Assembly: GCA_044346855.1 (NCBI GenBank)
Contig: JBIIYJ010000022.1
Coordinates: forward strand, 1-32,770
DNA: 32,770 bases
Origin: CAIKKV01 sp044346855
Lineage (GTDB): Bacteria > Verrucomicrobiota > Kiritimatiellia > CAIKKV01
Reading direction: 5' to 3'
Under the pieces are notes generated by a model. That model ran no database searches. It was not told the origin of the DNA and saw only the letters and a program-made list of their open reading frames with translations. Positions 1 to 7,900 of this stretch are shown here, one piece after another. Made by a program: the position numbers and the translations under genes. Within the stretch, counting starts at the first letter, position 1; each line of letters starts with the position of its first letter.

Positions 1-226
1 CCAGGACACGGGGGCCTTTGCGCGGCAGCAGGGCGCCGCCCGCGGCGGCTGCGAGGCCGAGGAAACAGATGGCAGTGCTGAAGGCCCAGGCCACCTGGCT
101 TTGCGTCCAGCCGAACTGGCGGACCAGGAGAAGCTGAAAATAGCTCCACGCATAAACGGAGCCCAGGCAAATCTGGATTCCCGTCCCGGCGCTCGCGATC
201 CACCAGCGATTCAACGGTTTATTCAT
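1..226 (-). CDS. MFS transporter, OFA (oxalate/formate antiporter-like) family, N-terminal fragment
   Basis: Only the first 75 residues are in the window; the gene runs off the left edge. The start ATG is at 224-226, with an AAGG-type ribosome site a few bases upstream. The protein begins MNKPLNRWWIASAG and then has a first membrane helix containing QICLGSVYAWSYF, closely matching the first helix of OFA-family MFS carriers (consensus G-x-x-YAWS-x-F). A second helix (about residues 45-66) ends in a short basic loop, PRKGPR. Family members exchange or import small organic acids such as oxalate, formate or lactate; the substrate here cannot be told. It lies 31 bp downstream of the Sel1-repeat gene on the same strand and may be co-transcribed with it. 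Family assignment is fairly secure, substrate unknown. Confidence 0.75.
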   Translation of the reverse strand, partial: MNKPLNRWWIASAGTGIQICLGSVYAWSYFQLLLVRQFGWTQSQVAWAFSTAICFLGLAAAAGGALLPRKGPRVL

Positions 227-257
227 CCGGATACCTTACCGGCAGCGCTTTGCGGCG

Positions 258-1250
258 TCAAGGAGCCTGTCGATTAATCCGGACAAGCAATCGCTTGGCC
301 TCATTCATGGCCAGCGTGAAGGCCTGCGGGGACAACTCCTTTTTGGCGATGGAAATTCCCTGCCGGGCCAGGGGGTGACCGGCAGTCTCGGCCAGCATGA
401 AGAACGCTGCGCCCAGGATGGGATCCTTTGCCACGTTCTGGCCCGTGTAATAGTTCAAGCCCATGACATACAGGGCGTCTGCGTCCATCTGCGCGGCCGC
501 CTTGCCGTACCAGGACAGGGCCTCGGCCCTGTTTGTGGCGACGCCTTCGCCCGACCAGAGTGCCGCACCCAGGCGGTATTGCGCCTCGGGATAGCCCTGC
601 TCGGCGGATTTCCTGAACCAGCCGGCGGCAAGCGCCGCATCCTGCCCCGTCCCCTCGCCCCGGGACAGTTTCAAACCCATCCGATACTGGGCTTCCGCGG
701 ATCCCCTTTCCGCGGCCAGCCTGTACCAGCGGAGAGATTCGGCCAGATCCTTCGGCACCCCCGTGCCCGTCGAATAAAGGGCCCCCAGGAGGGATTGCGC
801 GGGCGCCCAGCCCTGTTCGGCGGCCTTCCGGGTCCAGTCGAACGCCTCGACGGGGTTTGGCCGGGTCCCGATCCCCTGGAGAAGACACAAGCCCAGTTCG
901 GCCTGGGCTTCGGCCAACCCCTGGCTGGCGGCCGGCCGGAACCACTTCACCGCCGCCTTGAGATTGGTGGCCACTCCTTCGCCTCGGGCGTACGCCAGCG
1001 CCAGGCGGTACTGGGACTGTGCCACGCCCTGGTCAGCCGCCTCCCGGTGCCACCGGAAAGCCTGGACCGGATCGGGCGCGACGCCCTCTCCCGTCCGGTA
1101 GCGCTCGGCCAGCCGATGCCGGGCCAGGGCGTCGCCCGCCTTCGCCTTCGCTTCGAGAACGGAAAGCGGGGCCTCATCCTGCGCCCGGGCCATCAGCCCG
1201 GCAATCAGGCAGGCCAACACCGCGCCAACTAGCCGACATTGGAATTTCAT
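258..1250 (-). CDS. Secreted Sel1-repeat (tetratricopeptide-like) protein
   Basis: A 330-residue protein. The frame is open further upstream (to 1337), but the ATG at 1248-1250 gives a clean signal peptide (MKFQCRLVGAVLACLIAGLMARA, cut near ARA-QD), so I chose it. The mature part is about seven Sel1 repeats of roughly 36 residues, from about residue 35 to 290, each with the pattern A-x-x-x-LG-x-x-Y-x-x-G-x-GV-x-x-D-x-x-x-A-x-x-W-x-x-x-AA-x-x-G. Sel1 repeats form alpha-solenoids that mediate protein-protein contacts; no enzymatic motif is visible. The C-terminal 40 residues (KKELSPQAF...) are charged and helical. The partner is unknown. An extended -10 box sits only 7 nt upstream of the ATG, so the mRNA may be leaderless. 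Likely periplasmic. Confidence 0.85.
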   Translation of the reverse strand: MKFQCRLVGAVLACLIAGLMARAQDEAPLSVLEAKAKAGDALARHRLAERYRTGEGVAPDPVQAFRWHREAADQGVAQSQYRLALAYARGEGVATNLKAAVKWFRPAASQGLAEAQAELGLCLLQGIGTRPNPVEAFDWTRKAAEQGWAPAQSLLGALYSTGTGVPKDLAESLRWYRLAAERGSAEAQYRMGLKLSRGEGTGQDAALAAGWFRKSAEQGYPEAQYRLGAALWSGEGVATNRAEALSWYGKAAAQMDADALYVMGLNYYTGQNVAKDPILGAAFFMLAETAGHPLARQGISIAKKELSPQAFTLAMNEAKRLLVRINRQAP

Positions 1251-1257
1251 ATCTGAC

Positions 1258-1266
1258 AGTATACCA
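1258..1266 (-). promoter_or_regulatory. Extended -10 promoter of the Sel1-repeat gene, possibly leaderless
   Basis: Read on the minus strand this is TGGTATACT, i.e. a TGn extension plus a TATACT -10 box, ending 7 nt before the ATG at 1250. With usual spacing, transcription would begin at or next to the A of the start codon. No Shine-Dalgarno motif lies between. No good -35 at 16-18 bp is visible, which an extended -10 can tolerate. Based on sequence only. Confidence 0.4.
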
Positions 1267-1335
1267 GAAAGACCCCCTGAACCGTACAACCGTTTTGTAT
1301 TTTCTTCCAGGCCCGTTCTTTGTAGTATGCAGGGC

Positions 1336-1533
1336 ATGACGGACAGACCGAAAAACAGATGGGCGGTTCCGGGGGCGGCGATCGCCCTCCTGACGGCCCA
1401 GGAGGCCCGGCTGGTGTCCCTGATTCTGGGACTCCTGCTGCTCGGCCTGGCGGTCCGTTTCGCCCACCTCCGCTCGGATCATTCCCGTGTGCTGCCGGTT
1501 GCGTCCTCGCGCGAAAGGAGCCCTGCCCCATGA
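1336..1533 (+). CDS. Small single-pass membrane protein, function unknown
   Basis: A 65-residue ORF beginning MTDRPKNRWAVPG. An in-frame ATG at 1327 is an alternative start. Residues about 20-43 form one strong transmembrane helix (LVSLILGLLLLGLAVRF), preceded by LTAQEAR and followed by a basic, proline-containing tail. The LTxxEAR-plus-helix arrangement resembles the N-terminus of short ComEA-type helix-hairpin-helix proteins, but no HhH domain follows, so I give no function. Its stop overlaps the ATG of the downstream HIT gene (ATGA at 1530-1533), which supports real translation and coupling. The ribosome site of the HIT gene (AAAGGAG) is inside its last codons. Its own ribosome site is poor. 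It could instead be a leader or chance frame. Confidence 0.45.
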   Translation: MTDRPKNRWAVPGAAIALLTAQEARLVSLILGLLLLGLAVRFAHLRSDHSRVLPVASSRERSPAP

Positions 1534-1982
1534 GCCACCCGGATTGCGTTTTCTGCAAGATCATCGCCGGAACCATCCCGTCGGCCCGGCTCTACGAGGA
1601 CGACCGCGTTCTCGCGATCATGGACATCGGCCCCATCATCAAGGGGCATGCCCTGGTCATCCCCAAGACCCATTACGATCCCCTCATGGAAACCCCGGAC
1701 GAAGTGCTGGCCGAGCTGATTGCCGTGGTCCGGCGGATCGCGAAGGCCCAGGTCGCCGGCCTCGGCGCGGACGGCATCAACGTGACGCAGGCCAACGGCC
1801 CCAGCGCCGGCCAGGTGGTGCCGCACATCCACTTCCATGTGATCCCCCGCTTCGCTTCGGACGGCCACCACTGGAATTGGAACGCCAAGCGGTATGACAG
1901 CCCGGAAGAGCTTAAGCAGTATGCCGGCCGCATCCTGGCGGGCTTGAAGCAGACAGGAACGCCGCCATGCGCCAGAACCTGA
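1530..1982 (+). CDS. HIT family nucleotide hydrolase
   Basis: A 150-residue histidine-triad protein. HIT proteins of this branch (HINT/Fhit-like) hydrolyse nucleotide phosphoramidates or dinucleoside polyphosphates in the cytoplasm. The N-terminus CVFCKIIAGTIPSA is the classic start of the family, with the CxxC pair that can bind zinc. The histidine triad is PHIHFHVIPRF near residues 90-101 (H-phi-H-phi-H-phi-phi), where the central histidine becomes nucleotidylated. The start was chosen at ATG 1530 because it is preceded by AAAGGAG (1514-1520) and because family homology begins here; the frame is open upstream. The C-terminus overlaps the next gene by 16 bases, placing it in the 1336-7298 operon. 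Physiological substrate unknown. Confidence 0.93.
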   Translation: MSHPDCVFCKIIAGTIPSARLYEDDRVLAIMDIGPIIKGHALVIPKTHYDPLMETPDEVLAELIAVVRRIAKAQVAGLGADGINVTQANGPSAGQVVPHIHFHVIPRFASDGHHWNWNAKRYDSPEELKQYAGRILAGLKQTGTPPCART

Positions 1983-2413
1983 TGGAAGCCCTCCGCGAAA
2001 TCGTCCTGAAGGATCCGCGGTACGATCTGGACGCCTATCTGTTCCTGCGCGACGCCCTGGACGTGGCGGTCCGGCTTTACAACAAGCCAGCCGAGGGAAC
2101 GGCCCGCCATGTGTCGGGCCGGGAACTGCTGGAAGCCATCCGGCGCCACGCGCTGCAGGAATTCGGCCCCCTGGCCCTGCGCGTGCTCAACGCCTGGGGC
2201 GTGCGAAAAACAGACGATTTCGGCGAAATCGTGTTCAACATGGTTGAAAACGGCGTGCTCGGCAAAACAGACGAAGATAAACGCGAAGACTTCAGAGGTT
2301 GCTATGACTTTTCAGACGCATTTGAAAAACCTTACCTCCCCGCCGCGATGCAAGTCGCCAGAAAAAAACGGGGCGGACGACGGAAACAGGACCCGGCCGG
2401 CGGCCAGGCTTAA
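1967..2413 (+). CDS. Minf_1886 family conserved protein
   Basis: A 148-residue protein with the conserved start LMEALREIVLKDPRYDLDAY, then YLFLRDALDVAV, HVSGRELLEAIRRHAL, and FGPLALRVLNAWGVRKTDDFGEIVFNMVE. These match the protein family named after Methylacidiphilum infernorum Minf_1886, widespread in Verrucomicrobia, Planctomycetes and relatives. Its function is unknown. The conserved core ends near residue 125 (FEKPYLP); the last 20 residues are a basic tail (ARKKRGGRRKQ) that looks lineage-specific. AGGA at 1955-1958 precedes the ATG. It overlaps the HIT gene upstream by 16 bases and the N-terminal coding part of the M16 peptidase downstream by 110 bases in another frame. Confidence 0.85.
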   Translation: MRQNLMEALREIVLKDPRYDLDAYLFLRDALDVAVRLYNKPAEGTARHVSGRELLEAIRRHALQEFGPLALRVLNAWGVRKTDDFGEIVFNMVENGVLGKTDEDKREDFRGCYDFSDAFEKPYLPAAMQVARKKRGGRRKQDPAGGQA

Positions 2414-5066
2414 AACACTCGCGGTTGCGGCGGCCGTCCTGGCGATGGCCGCGGCCGCATCAGGAAAGGCTTCTCCCATGCAAGACACGCGCGATTCGCT
2501 CCACCGGTTCCACCTGGGCGTCAAGCGCCTGACGCTCGAAAACGGGATGAAGGTCCTGCTCCGGCCCGACGCCTCCGCGCCCGTGGTCTCGGTCCAGATC
2601 TGGGTCGGCGCCGGGTCCATCCACGAGCAGGAATTCCTGGGCGCCGGGCTCTCCCACTACATCGAGCACATGATCTTCAAGGGGACCCCCACCCGGCCGG
2701 TCGGCCAGATCACCCGCGACATCAACGACGCGGGCGGCCACGTCAACGCCTACACCAGCTTCGACCGCACCGTCTTTTTCGCCGACATGCCCTCGCCGAC
2801 CTGGAGAGTGGGCTTCGACGTGCTGGCCGACGCCGTCATCAACGCCGATTTCCCGGAGGCGGAATGGGAGCGGGAGCGGGAGGTCGTCCTGCGCGAAGTG
2901 TCGATGGGCAAGGACAACCCGGACCGGGTCATCGGCGAAATGCTCTGGAAGACCGCCTACCTGACGCATCCCTACCGGTTCCCCGTCATCGGCCTGCCGG
3001 CCCTGCTCAAGCAGGTGACCCGCGCCGACCTGCTGGCCTTTTTCCAGCGCAACTATGTGCCCGACAAGATGATCGTGGTCGTCGCCGGCGACTTCGACGT
3101 CGCCGAGGCCGAAGCCCTGATCCGCAAGGCCTTCGAGACCTTCAACCGCAAGCCGCATGCGCCGATCGTGCTGCCCCAGGAGCCGCCCCAGGTGACCTCG
3201 CGCGCAGCCCGGCAGGAGGGGAACTACGGCGTCACGCGCCTCATGATGAGCTGGCACACCGTGCCCCTGTCGCACCCGGACACCGCGGCGCTGGACATGA
3301 TCGCCGCCATCACGGGCAACGGCCGCAGCTCGCGCCTGGTCCGGAATATCCTGGAACGCAAGCAGTTGGTGGACGGCATCTCGTCGTTCTCCTACAATCC
3401 GAAGGAAGCCGGGCTCTTCGGGGTCGAGGCGACCTACGAGCCAGAGAAGGAGGCCGAGGTGCTGGCCGCCCTCGACGCCGAAGTGCAGAGCTGGCTCGAC
3501 AAGCCCTTCACCCCGGCCGAACTCGAGAAGGCTCGGCGGGCCATGGTCCAGCAGGCGCTTTCCCCGCTCCAGACCGCGAACGGTCAGGCCACCTCGCTGG
3601 CCTCGGACGAATTCTACACCGGCGATTTCGCCTTTTCCGAAAGCTACTTGAAGCGCCTTGAAGCCCTGACCCCCGCGGAGCTCCGCGACGTGTGCGCCCG
3701 CTACTTCAAGGCCGACAAGCGCACTCTCGTCATCCTCTCCCCGCCTGGCGCCGCCGCCGCGGCCCCGCCCGCCGCCGCCGCCGCGGCCGGTGCCGTGCAG
3801 CGGATCGTGCTGGCAAACGGGATCACCCTGCTGCTGCGCGAAGACCACCGCCTGCCTTTCGTGCACCTGTGCGCCGCCCTGCGCGGCGGCGTGCGGGACG
3901 AGACCGAGCAGCAGAACGGCGTCTACCGCCTCATGTCCGACCTGCTCGTGCGCGGCACGGGCAAGCGCTCGAGCGAACAGATCGCGGATGAACTGGAAGC
4001 CCTGGGGGCCGATCTGGCCCCCTTCTCCGGCTTCAACAGCTTCGGCCTCAAGGGGCGCTGCCTGAAGGCGGACCTCCCCGTGCTGCTGGACGTGGCGGCG
4101 GATTGCCTGACCAACCCCCGCTTCCCGGAAGACGAGGTGACCAAGCAGAAAATGATCCAGACCGCCGCGATCCGGCAGCAGCTGGACCGGCCGATGTTCC
4201 ACGCCTCGCGCGCCCTGTTCGAAAAGCTCTTCGCCGGTCACCCGTACCGCTTCGACCCGCTGGGCACGGAGACCGGGGTGGCCGCGCTCGGGAGCAAGGA
4301 ATGCGCGGCGGCCTTCCGGCGCTCCTGCGCCGCCGGCAATCTCGTGCTGGCGCTGTTCGGCGACCTGACGGCCGAACAGGCGATAAAACTCGTCGAAGCC
4401 GAGTTCGCGGGCCTGCCCGCCGACCCGCCGCCCGCCCGCGAGCCGGCCAGGGCGGAGCCTTCCCTGCCCGCGCGGATCGAGACCAAACTCCCCCGCGAGC
4501 AGACCATCGTCCTGATCGGCTTCCCGGGCGCCTCCGCCCTCGATCCGGAGCGGGACGCGCTGTCGGTCCTCCAGAACGCGCTCAGCGGCCTGTCCTCCAC
4601 GCTGATGGACGAAATCCGCGAAAAACGGGGTCTGGCCTATTATGCCGGAGCCTACGAGCGCGTCGCCCCCGATGTCGGCGCCTTCGTCATGTATGCCGGA
4701 ACCCGGGACGAAGCGCTGGAGGAAGTGGAGCGGCTGATCAGGCTCGAATTGGGCCGGATCCGCGAAAAGGGGCTGAACCAGGACGAGATCGACCGGGCCC
4801 GCAACCAAATGGTATCCGAGTACCAGATGGGCCTGCAGGACAACCTCTCCCTCGCCTTCACCTGCGCCATGGACGAACTGGTCGGCCTGGGCTGCAACTA
4901 CGTCTTCACCACCGAAGCCCGGCTGAAAGCGGTCACCGGCGAAGCCATCCGCAAGGCCGCCGCCGCCCGGTTGACCGACGCCCTCAGCCTGACGTCCGTC
5001 GTCCGGCCGCAAACCCCCGCCGCCCCCGGGCCCGCCGCTCCGGCGCCCGCGCCGGCCGCAAAGTAA
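2304..5066 (+). CDS. Secreted M16 family zinc peptidase, two-module (active plus inactive half)
   Basis: A 920-residue pitrilysin/processing-peptidase-like protein. Residues 31-57 (basic RPAARLK, then the hydrophobic stretch TLAVAAAVLAMAAAASG) form a signal peptide, so it is exported. The first M16 module (about 70-500) carries the inverted zinc motif HYIEH at 118-122 and the downstream E191/E198 pair (ExxxxxxE) that supplies the third ligand. A linker of Ala and Pro (about 485-500) joins a second module (about 505-895) with NGVYRLMSDLLVRGT where the zinc motif would be. It therefore lacks metal ligands but keeps the YYAG substrate-clamp region. This active/inactive pairing forms a clamshell peptidase. 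The ATG at 2304 (AGAGG upstream) is the only one able to include the signal peptide; ATG 2478 has a good AGGAAAGG site and would give a cytosolic form. The C-terminus ends in a Pro/Ala tail. Confidence 0.9.
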   Translation: MTFQTHLKNLTSPPRCKSPEKNGADDGNRTRPAARLKTLAVAAAVLAMAAAASGKASPMQDTRDSLHRFHLGVKRLTLENGMKVLLRPDASAPVVSVQIWVGAGSIHEQEFLGAGLSHYIEHMIFKGTPTRPVGQITRDINDAGGHVNAYTSFDRTVFFADMPSPTWRVGFDVLADAVINADFPEAEWEREREVVLREVSMGKDNPDRVIGEMLWKTAYLTHPYRFPVIGLPALLKQVTRADLLAFFQRNYVPDKMIVVVAGDFDVAEAEALIRKAFETFNRKPHAPIVLPQEPPQVTSRAARQEGNYGVTRLMMSWHTVPLSHPDTAALDMIAAITGNGRSSRLVRNILERKQLVDGISSFSYNPKEAGLFGVEATYEPEKEAEVLAALDAEVQSWLDKPFTPAELEKARRAMVQQALSPLQTANGQATSLASDEFYTGDFAFSESYLKRLEALTPAELRDVCARYFKADKRTLVILSPPGAAAAAPPAAAAAAGAVQRIVLANGITLLLREDHRLPFVHLCAALRGGVRDETEQQNGVYRLMSDLLVRGTGKRSSEQIADELEALGADLAPFSGFNSFGLKGRCLKADLPVLLDVAADCLTNPRFPEDEVTKQKMIQTAAIRQQLDRPMFHASRALFEKLFAGHPYRFDPLGTETGVAALGSKECAAAFRRSCAAGNLVLALFGDLTAEQAIKLVEAEFAGLPADPPPAREPARAEPSLPARIETKLPREQTIVLIGFPGASALDPERDALSVLQNALSGLSSTLMDEIREKRGLAYYAGAYERVAPDVGAFVMYAGTRDEALEEVERLIRLELGRIREKGLNQDEIDRARNQMVSEYQMGLQDNLSLAFTCAMDELVGLGCNYVFTTEARLKAVTGEAIRKAAAARLTDALSLTSVVRPQTPAAPGPAAPAPAPAAK
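3749..3791 (+). repeat. GCC-rich low-complexity linker in the M16 gene
   Basis: A run of GCC/CCG triplets encoding an alanine/proline-rich hinge of about 20 residues between the two M16 modules. It reflects a flexible linker and may be prone to triplet length change. Seen directly in the sequence. Confidence 0.7.
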
Positions 5067-5082
5067 AAACAGGAACAGCCCC

Positions 5083-6135
5083 ATGATTCGGCCTCCCCGC
5101 GACTTCGGCGCGCTTCCCGACGGACGGCGCGCGTCCGTGCATACGCTTGACAACGGACTCGGCCTGGAGGCCGGGATCTGCGATTACGGCGCGCTGCTGA
5201 CCGAGCTGCGCGTCCCGGACGCGCGCGGCCGACAGGCCGACGTGGTCCTGGGCTACGACCGCGCGGCCGACTACAAGCATTCCTTCGGCGCCACGATCGG
5301 CCGGTTCGCGGGCCCCATTGCCGGGGGGCGCTTCGAACTCGACGGGAATCGCCACTCGCTTGCGCTCAACGGCGGAACGTATCACATCCACGGCGGGGCC
5401 TGCGGATTCAACAAGCGGCTGTGGAGCGCGGAACCGTTCGAGGATTCGGACGGGCCGGCGGTCCGCCTTTCCAGGACCAGCCCGGACGGCGAGGAAGGCT
5501 ACCCCGGAACGCTCAACGTCACGCTCACCGCGCGCCTGACCCCCCGCCAGGAACTGCGACTCGACTATGAGGCGTCTGCGGACCGGCCCACGCTCTGCAA
5601 CCTGACCAATCATTCCTATTTCAACCTTGGCGGCCATGCGTCGGGGCCGGCTCTGGCGCATCGGCTGCAGCTCCCTTGCGACGCGTACGACCTGAACGAT
5701 GCCGACATCATCGCCACCGGCAAGACGGCGCCCGTCGCGGGCACGCCCATGGACTTCACCCGGTTCAAGGCCGTTGGCGCGGAGATCGACGCCGACTTCG
5801 AGCAGCTTCGCCTGTGCCAGGGATATGACCATCATTACCTGCTGCCCCGGGACAGCTCAGGGTCCCTGCGGAGAGCCGCCACCCTGATGGACCCGGCAAG
5901 CGGCCGCATCATGGAGATGTGGACGACGGAGCCGGGCTTCCAGTTCTATGCCGGGAACTCCATTCCGGAAGGCGACCGCGGCAAGCAGGGCGCGGTCTAC
6001 GGAAAACGGCACGGCCTCTGCCTGGAAGCCCAGCGGGCGCCCAACTGGCCCGAACGGCCGGGCGTTAGCGGCGCCGTCCTGAGACCCGGCGAAGTCTATC
6101 ACCAAACCACGATCTACAGGTTTACCGCCCAATGA
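5083..6135 (+). CDS. galM: Aldose 1-epimerase (GalM-like mutarotase)
   Basis: A 350-residue beta-sandwich mutarotase that interconverts alpha and beta anomers of hexoses such as galactose. Catalytic features are present: the general acid histidine H177 in LTNHSYFNL, H103 in HIHGGACGF, D249 in QGYDHHY, Q287 in GFQFYAGN and the catalytic base E315 in GLCLEAQ. The usual GRxANRI motif is altered: residues 73-79 read GRFAGPI, so the Asn and Arg that normally contact the sugar (N81/R82 of human GALM) are Gly and Pro. The reaction is probably kept, but substrate preference may differ. No signal peptide. It starts 16 bp after the M16 stop, and its own stop overlaps the next gene by ATGA, so it is in the same operon. 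Confidence 0.9.
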   Translation: MIRPPRDFGALPDGRRASVHTLDNGLGLEAGICDYGALLTELRVPDARGRQADVVLGYDRAADYKHSFGATIGRFAGPIAGGRFELDGNRHSLALNGGTYHIHGGACGFNKRLWSAEPFEDSDGPAVRLSRTSPDGEEGYPGTLNVTLTARLTPRQELRLDYEASADRPTLCNLTNHSYFNLGGHASGPALAHRLQLPCDAYDLNDADIIATGKTAPVAGTPMDFTRFKAVGAEIDADFEQLRLCQGYDHHYLLPRDSSGSLRRAATLMDPASGRIMEMWTTEPGFQFYAGNSIPEGDRGKQGAVYGKRHGLCLEAQRAPNWPERPGVSGAVLRPGEVYHQTTIYRFTAQ

Positions 6136-7298
6136 GCGACGATTACAAAGAGGTATTGGCCGAAGCGGCCTCCGATGCGGCCCATTTCCGGGGGTTGACT
6201 TTTTCCGTGAAGGGGGGCAACCGGGTATCGGCCCGCACGGCGCTGGTCCGGGGAGCGATCGCCGTAATCGCGACCTACCACGAATCCGGCCGCGAAACGT
6301 CCCGCACGCTCGCCTGGGAGGAGTGGCCCGACCATGTGCGGGAGCTGCTCGAACAGAGCTACGCCTTCCTGCATGTGCGGCGCGATGATGGCGACTGGCA
6401 TGTCAAGGTGACCCGCAAAGGGCATGTTCTGATGTCCCGGGGCAAACCGCCTTCCACCACCCCTGCCCCGCAAGCGGCCCACGACCGGGAGAAGGCCTAC
6501 CTGTTGACGCCGGAGACGGCCGGCGACTTCCTTCGGAGCCTCGACGTCCTGGACGAACAGGGCCGCATCCGGCCTTCCATGCAGGCCAAGTACCGGCAGA
6601 TCAACGGCTTTCTCAACCTTCTGGAGCCCGTCCTGCCCGAAAAGCCGGAGCGCGATTCGTATGTGATCTGCGACTGCGGCTGCGGAAGCGCGCATTTGAG
6701 CTTTGCCGTATTCCACTATCTCCACCAGATACGCGGTTGGAAGGTGGAACTGACCGGGATCGACCGGAACGCCGACCTGATGGCGCGCAACCGACTCTGG
6801 CAGGAGCGCCTCGGCTGGAGCGGCATGGACTTTGCAGCCGCCGAACTGGCCGATTTCCCCATGACGGGGCCCGTGGACCTGGTCCTCAGCCTGCACGCGT
6901 GCGATACGGCCACGGACCTGGCCCTGGCGCGAGGAGTGGAATGGAAGGCGGGGCTGATCGTCTCGGCGCCCTGCTGCCAGCATGAGCTCCATCACACGCT
7001 GGAAGCCGAACCCTTCAAGGCCCTATTCCGCCACGGCATCCTGCGCGAGCGACTGGCCGACCTGGTGACCGATGCGTTCCGGGGGGCGGCGTTGCGGCTG
7101 TGCGGCTATTCCGTCAAAGTCATGGAGTTCATTGCCGCGGCGGATACGCCCCGCAACCTCCTGATCCGCGCCGTCCGGACCGGCCAGGCGCCCGATGCCT
7201 CGGCCCGCAAGGAATATGGGGATTTGAAAGGCTTCTGGAAGGTGGAGCCGGAGATCGAAAAGCGGCTCAAGCCCCATGCTCCCGGCGCCTTCGACTGA
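6132..7298 (+). CDS. SAM-dependent methyltransferase, Methyltransf_32 (METTL25-like) type
   Basis: A 388-residue protein. The C-terminal half is a class I Rossmann methyltransferase: motif I is DCGCGSA at 181-187, the acidic residue of the second strand is D211 (TGIDRN), and SLHACDTATDLAL (253-265) plus SAPCCQHEL (278-286) are the signatures of the Methyltransf_32 family, which includes eukaryotic METTL25-like proteins. Residues 1-115 form a separate N-terminal domain (FSVKGGN, then TYHESGRETSRTL, then HVRRDDGDWHVKVTRKGHVL) that I would expect to be a substrate-recognition region; its pattern is reminiscent of nucleic-acid-binding domains but this is not proven. The substrate is unknown. The ATG overlaps the galM stop, and the stop lies 5 bp from the convergent gmhA stop. 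Confidence 0.75.
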   Translation: MSDDYKEVLAEAASDAAHFRGLTFSVKGGNRVSARTALVRGAIAVIATYHESGRETSRTLAWEEWPDHVRELLEQSYAFLHVRRDDGDWHVKVTRKGHVLMSRGKPPSTTPAPQAAHDREKAYLLTPETAGDFLRSLDVLDEQGRIRPSMQAKYRQINGFLNLLEPVLPEKPERDSYVICDCGCGSAHLSFAVFHYLHQIRGWKVELTGIDRNADLMARNRLWQERLGWSGMDFAAAELADFPMTGPVDLVLSLHACDTATDLALARGVEWKAGLIVSAPCCQHELHHTLEAEPFKALFRHGILRERLADLVTDAFRGAALRLCGYSVKVMEFIAAADTPRNLLIRAVRTGQAPDASARKEYGDLKGFWKVEPEIEKRLKPHAPGAFD

Positions 7299-7303
7299 GG
7301 CGG

Positions 7304-7900
7304 TCAGGCCGGCGGGAAAGCCTGCTCGGCGGCCTCGAGAATGAGGTGCAGAATCACCTGGTGCGCCTCCTGGATGCGCTCCGTCCGGTCGCCCTGCACC
7401 AGGATTTCCCAGTCGCCCTTACCCCGGAGCCGGCCACCTGTTTTGCCGATCAGGCACACCACCTTCATCCGGCGGGCGCGGGCCGCCTCCACCGCTTTTT
7501 CCAGGTTGACGGCATTGCCGCTGGTACTGAAGAGGACCAGGACATCGCCCGGCCGGCCGAGCCCTTCGATCTGGCGCGAAAAAACGAAGTCATAGCCGAA
7601 ATCGTTGGCGATGCAAGTCAGGGCGGTGCAATCGGCGACCAGCGAAACGGCTGGCAGGGACGGGCGATTACCCTTGTAGCGGCCCGTAAACTCCTCGGCC
7701 ATGTGCAGGGCTTCGGCGGCGCTTCCTCCGTTGCCGGCGGTCAGGATTTTACCGCCTGCCTTAAGCGCCTCCACGCAACCGGCGGCGGCGGCGGCAATCG
7801 CCTCGGCCTGGCCCGCCAGTGACGCGATCAGCGCCGCGCTTTCGGCCAGGGCGTTTTTCACGGTCTGGGACGTGAACGATGCGGTGGTGGACGGACTCAT
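7304..7900 (-). CDS. gmhA: Phosphoheptose isomerase (sedoheptulose 7-phosphate isomerase)
   Basis: A 198-residue SIS-domain protein of the GmhA family, which converts D-sedoheptulose 7-phosphate to D-glycero-D-manno-heptose 7-phosphate, the first step to heptose for LPS or other glycans. GNGGSA (56-61) binds phosphate; H66 and E70 (LHMAEEFTGRY) and Q177 and H180 (RIQEAHQ) correspond to the zinc/catalytic residues of E. coli GmhA. LFSTSGNAVNL is the second phosphate loop. Length and motifs fit a functional enzyme. The start ATG (7898-7900) overlaps the stop of the upstream Hpt gene (ATGA), so translation is likely coupled. No other heptose-pathway genes are in the window. Confidence 0.92.
   Translation of the reverse strand: MSPSTTASFTSQTVKNALAESAALIASLAGQAEAIAAAAAGCVEALKAGGKILTAGNGGSAAEALHMAEEFTGRYKGNRPSLPAVSLVADCTALTCIANDFGYDFVFSRQIEGLGRPGDVLVLFSTSGNAVNLEKAVEAARARRMKVVCLIGKTGGRLRGKGDWEILVQGDRTERIQEAHQVILHLILEAAEQAFPPA

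Noticed and set aside
2460..5153. 897-codon minus-strand open frame opposite the M16 gene
   Set aside because: A shadow of high-GC coding on the other strand; low-complexity Gly/Arg/Val-rich product without domains, whereas the plus strand has clear M16 motifs.
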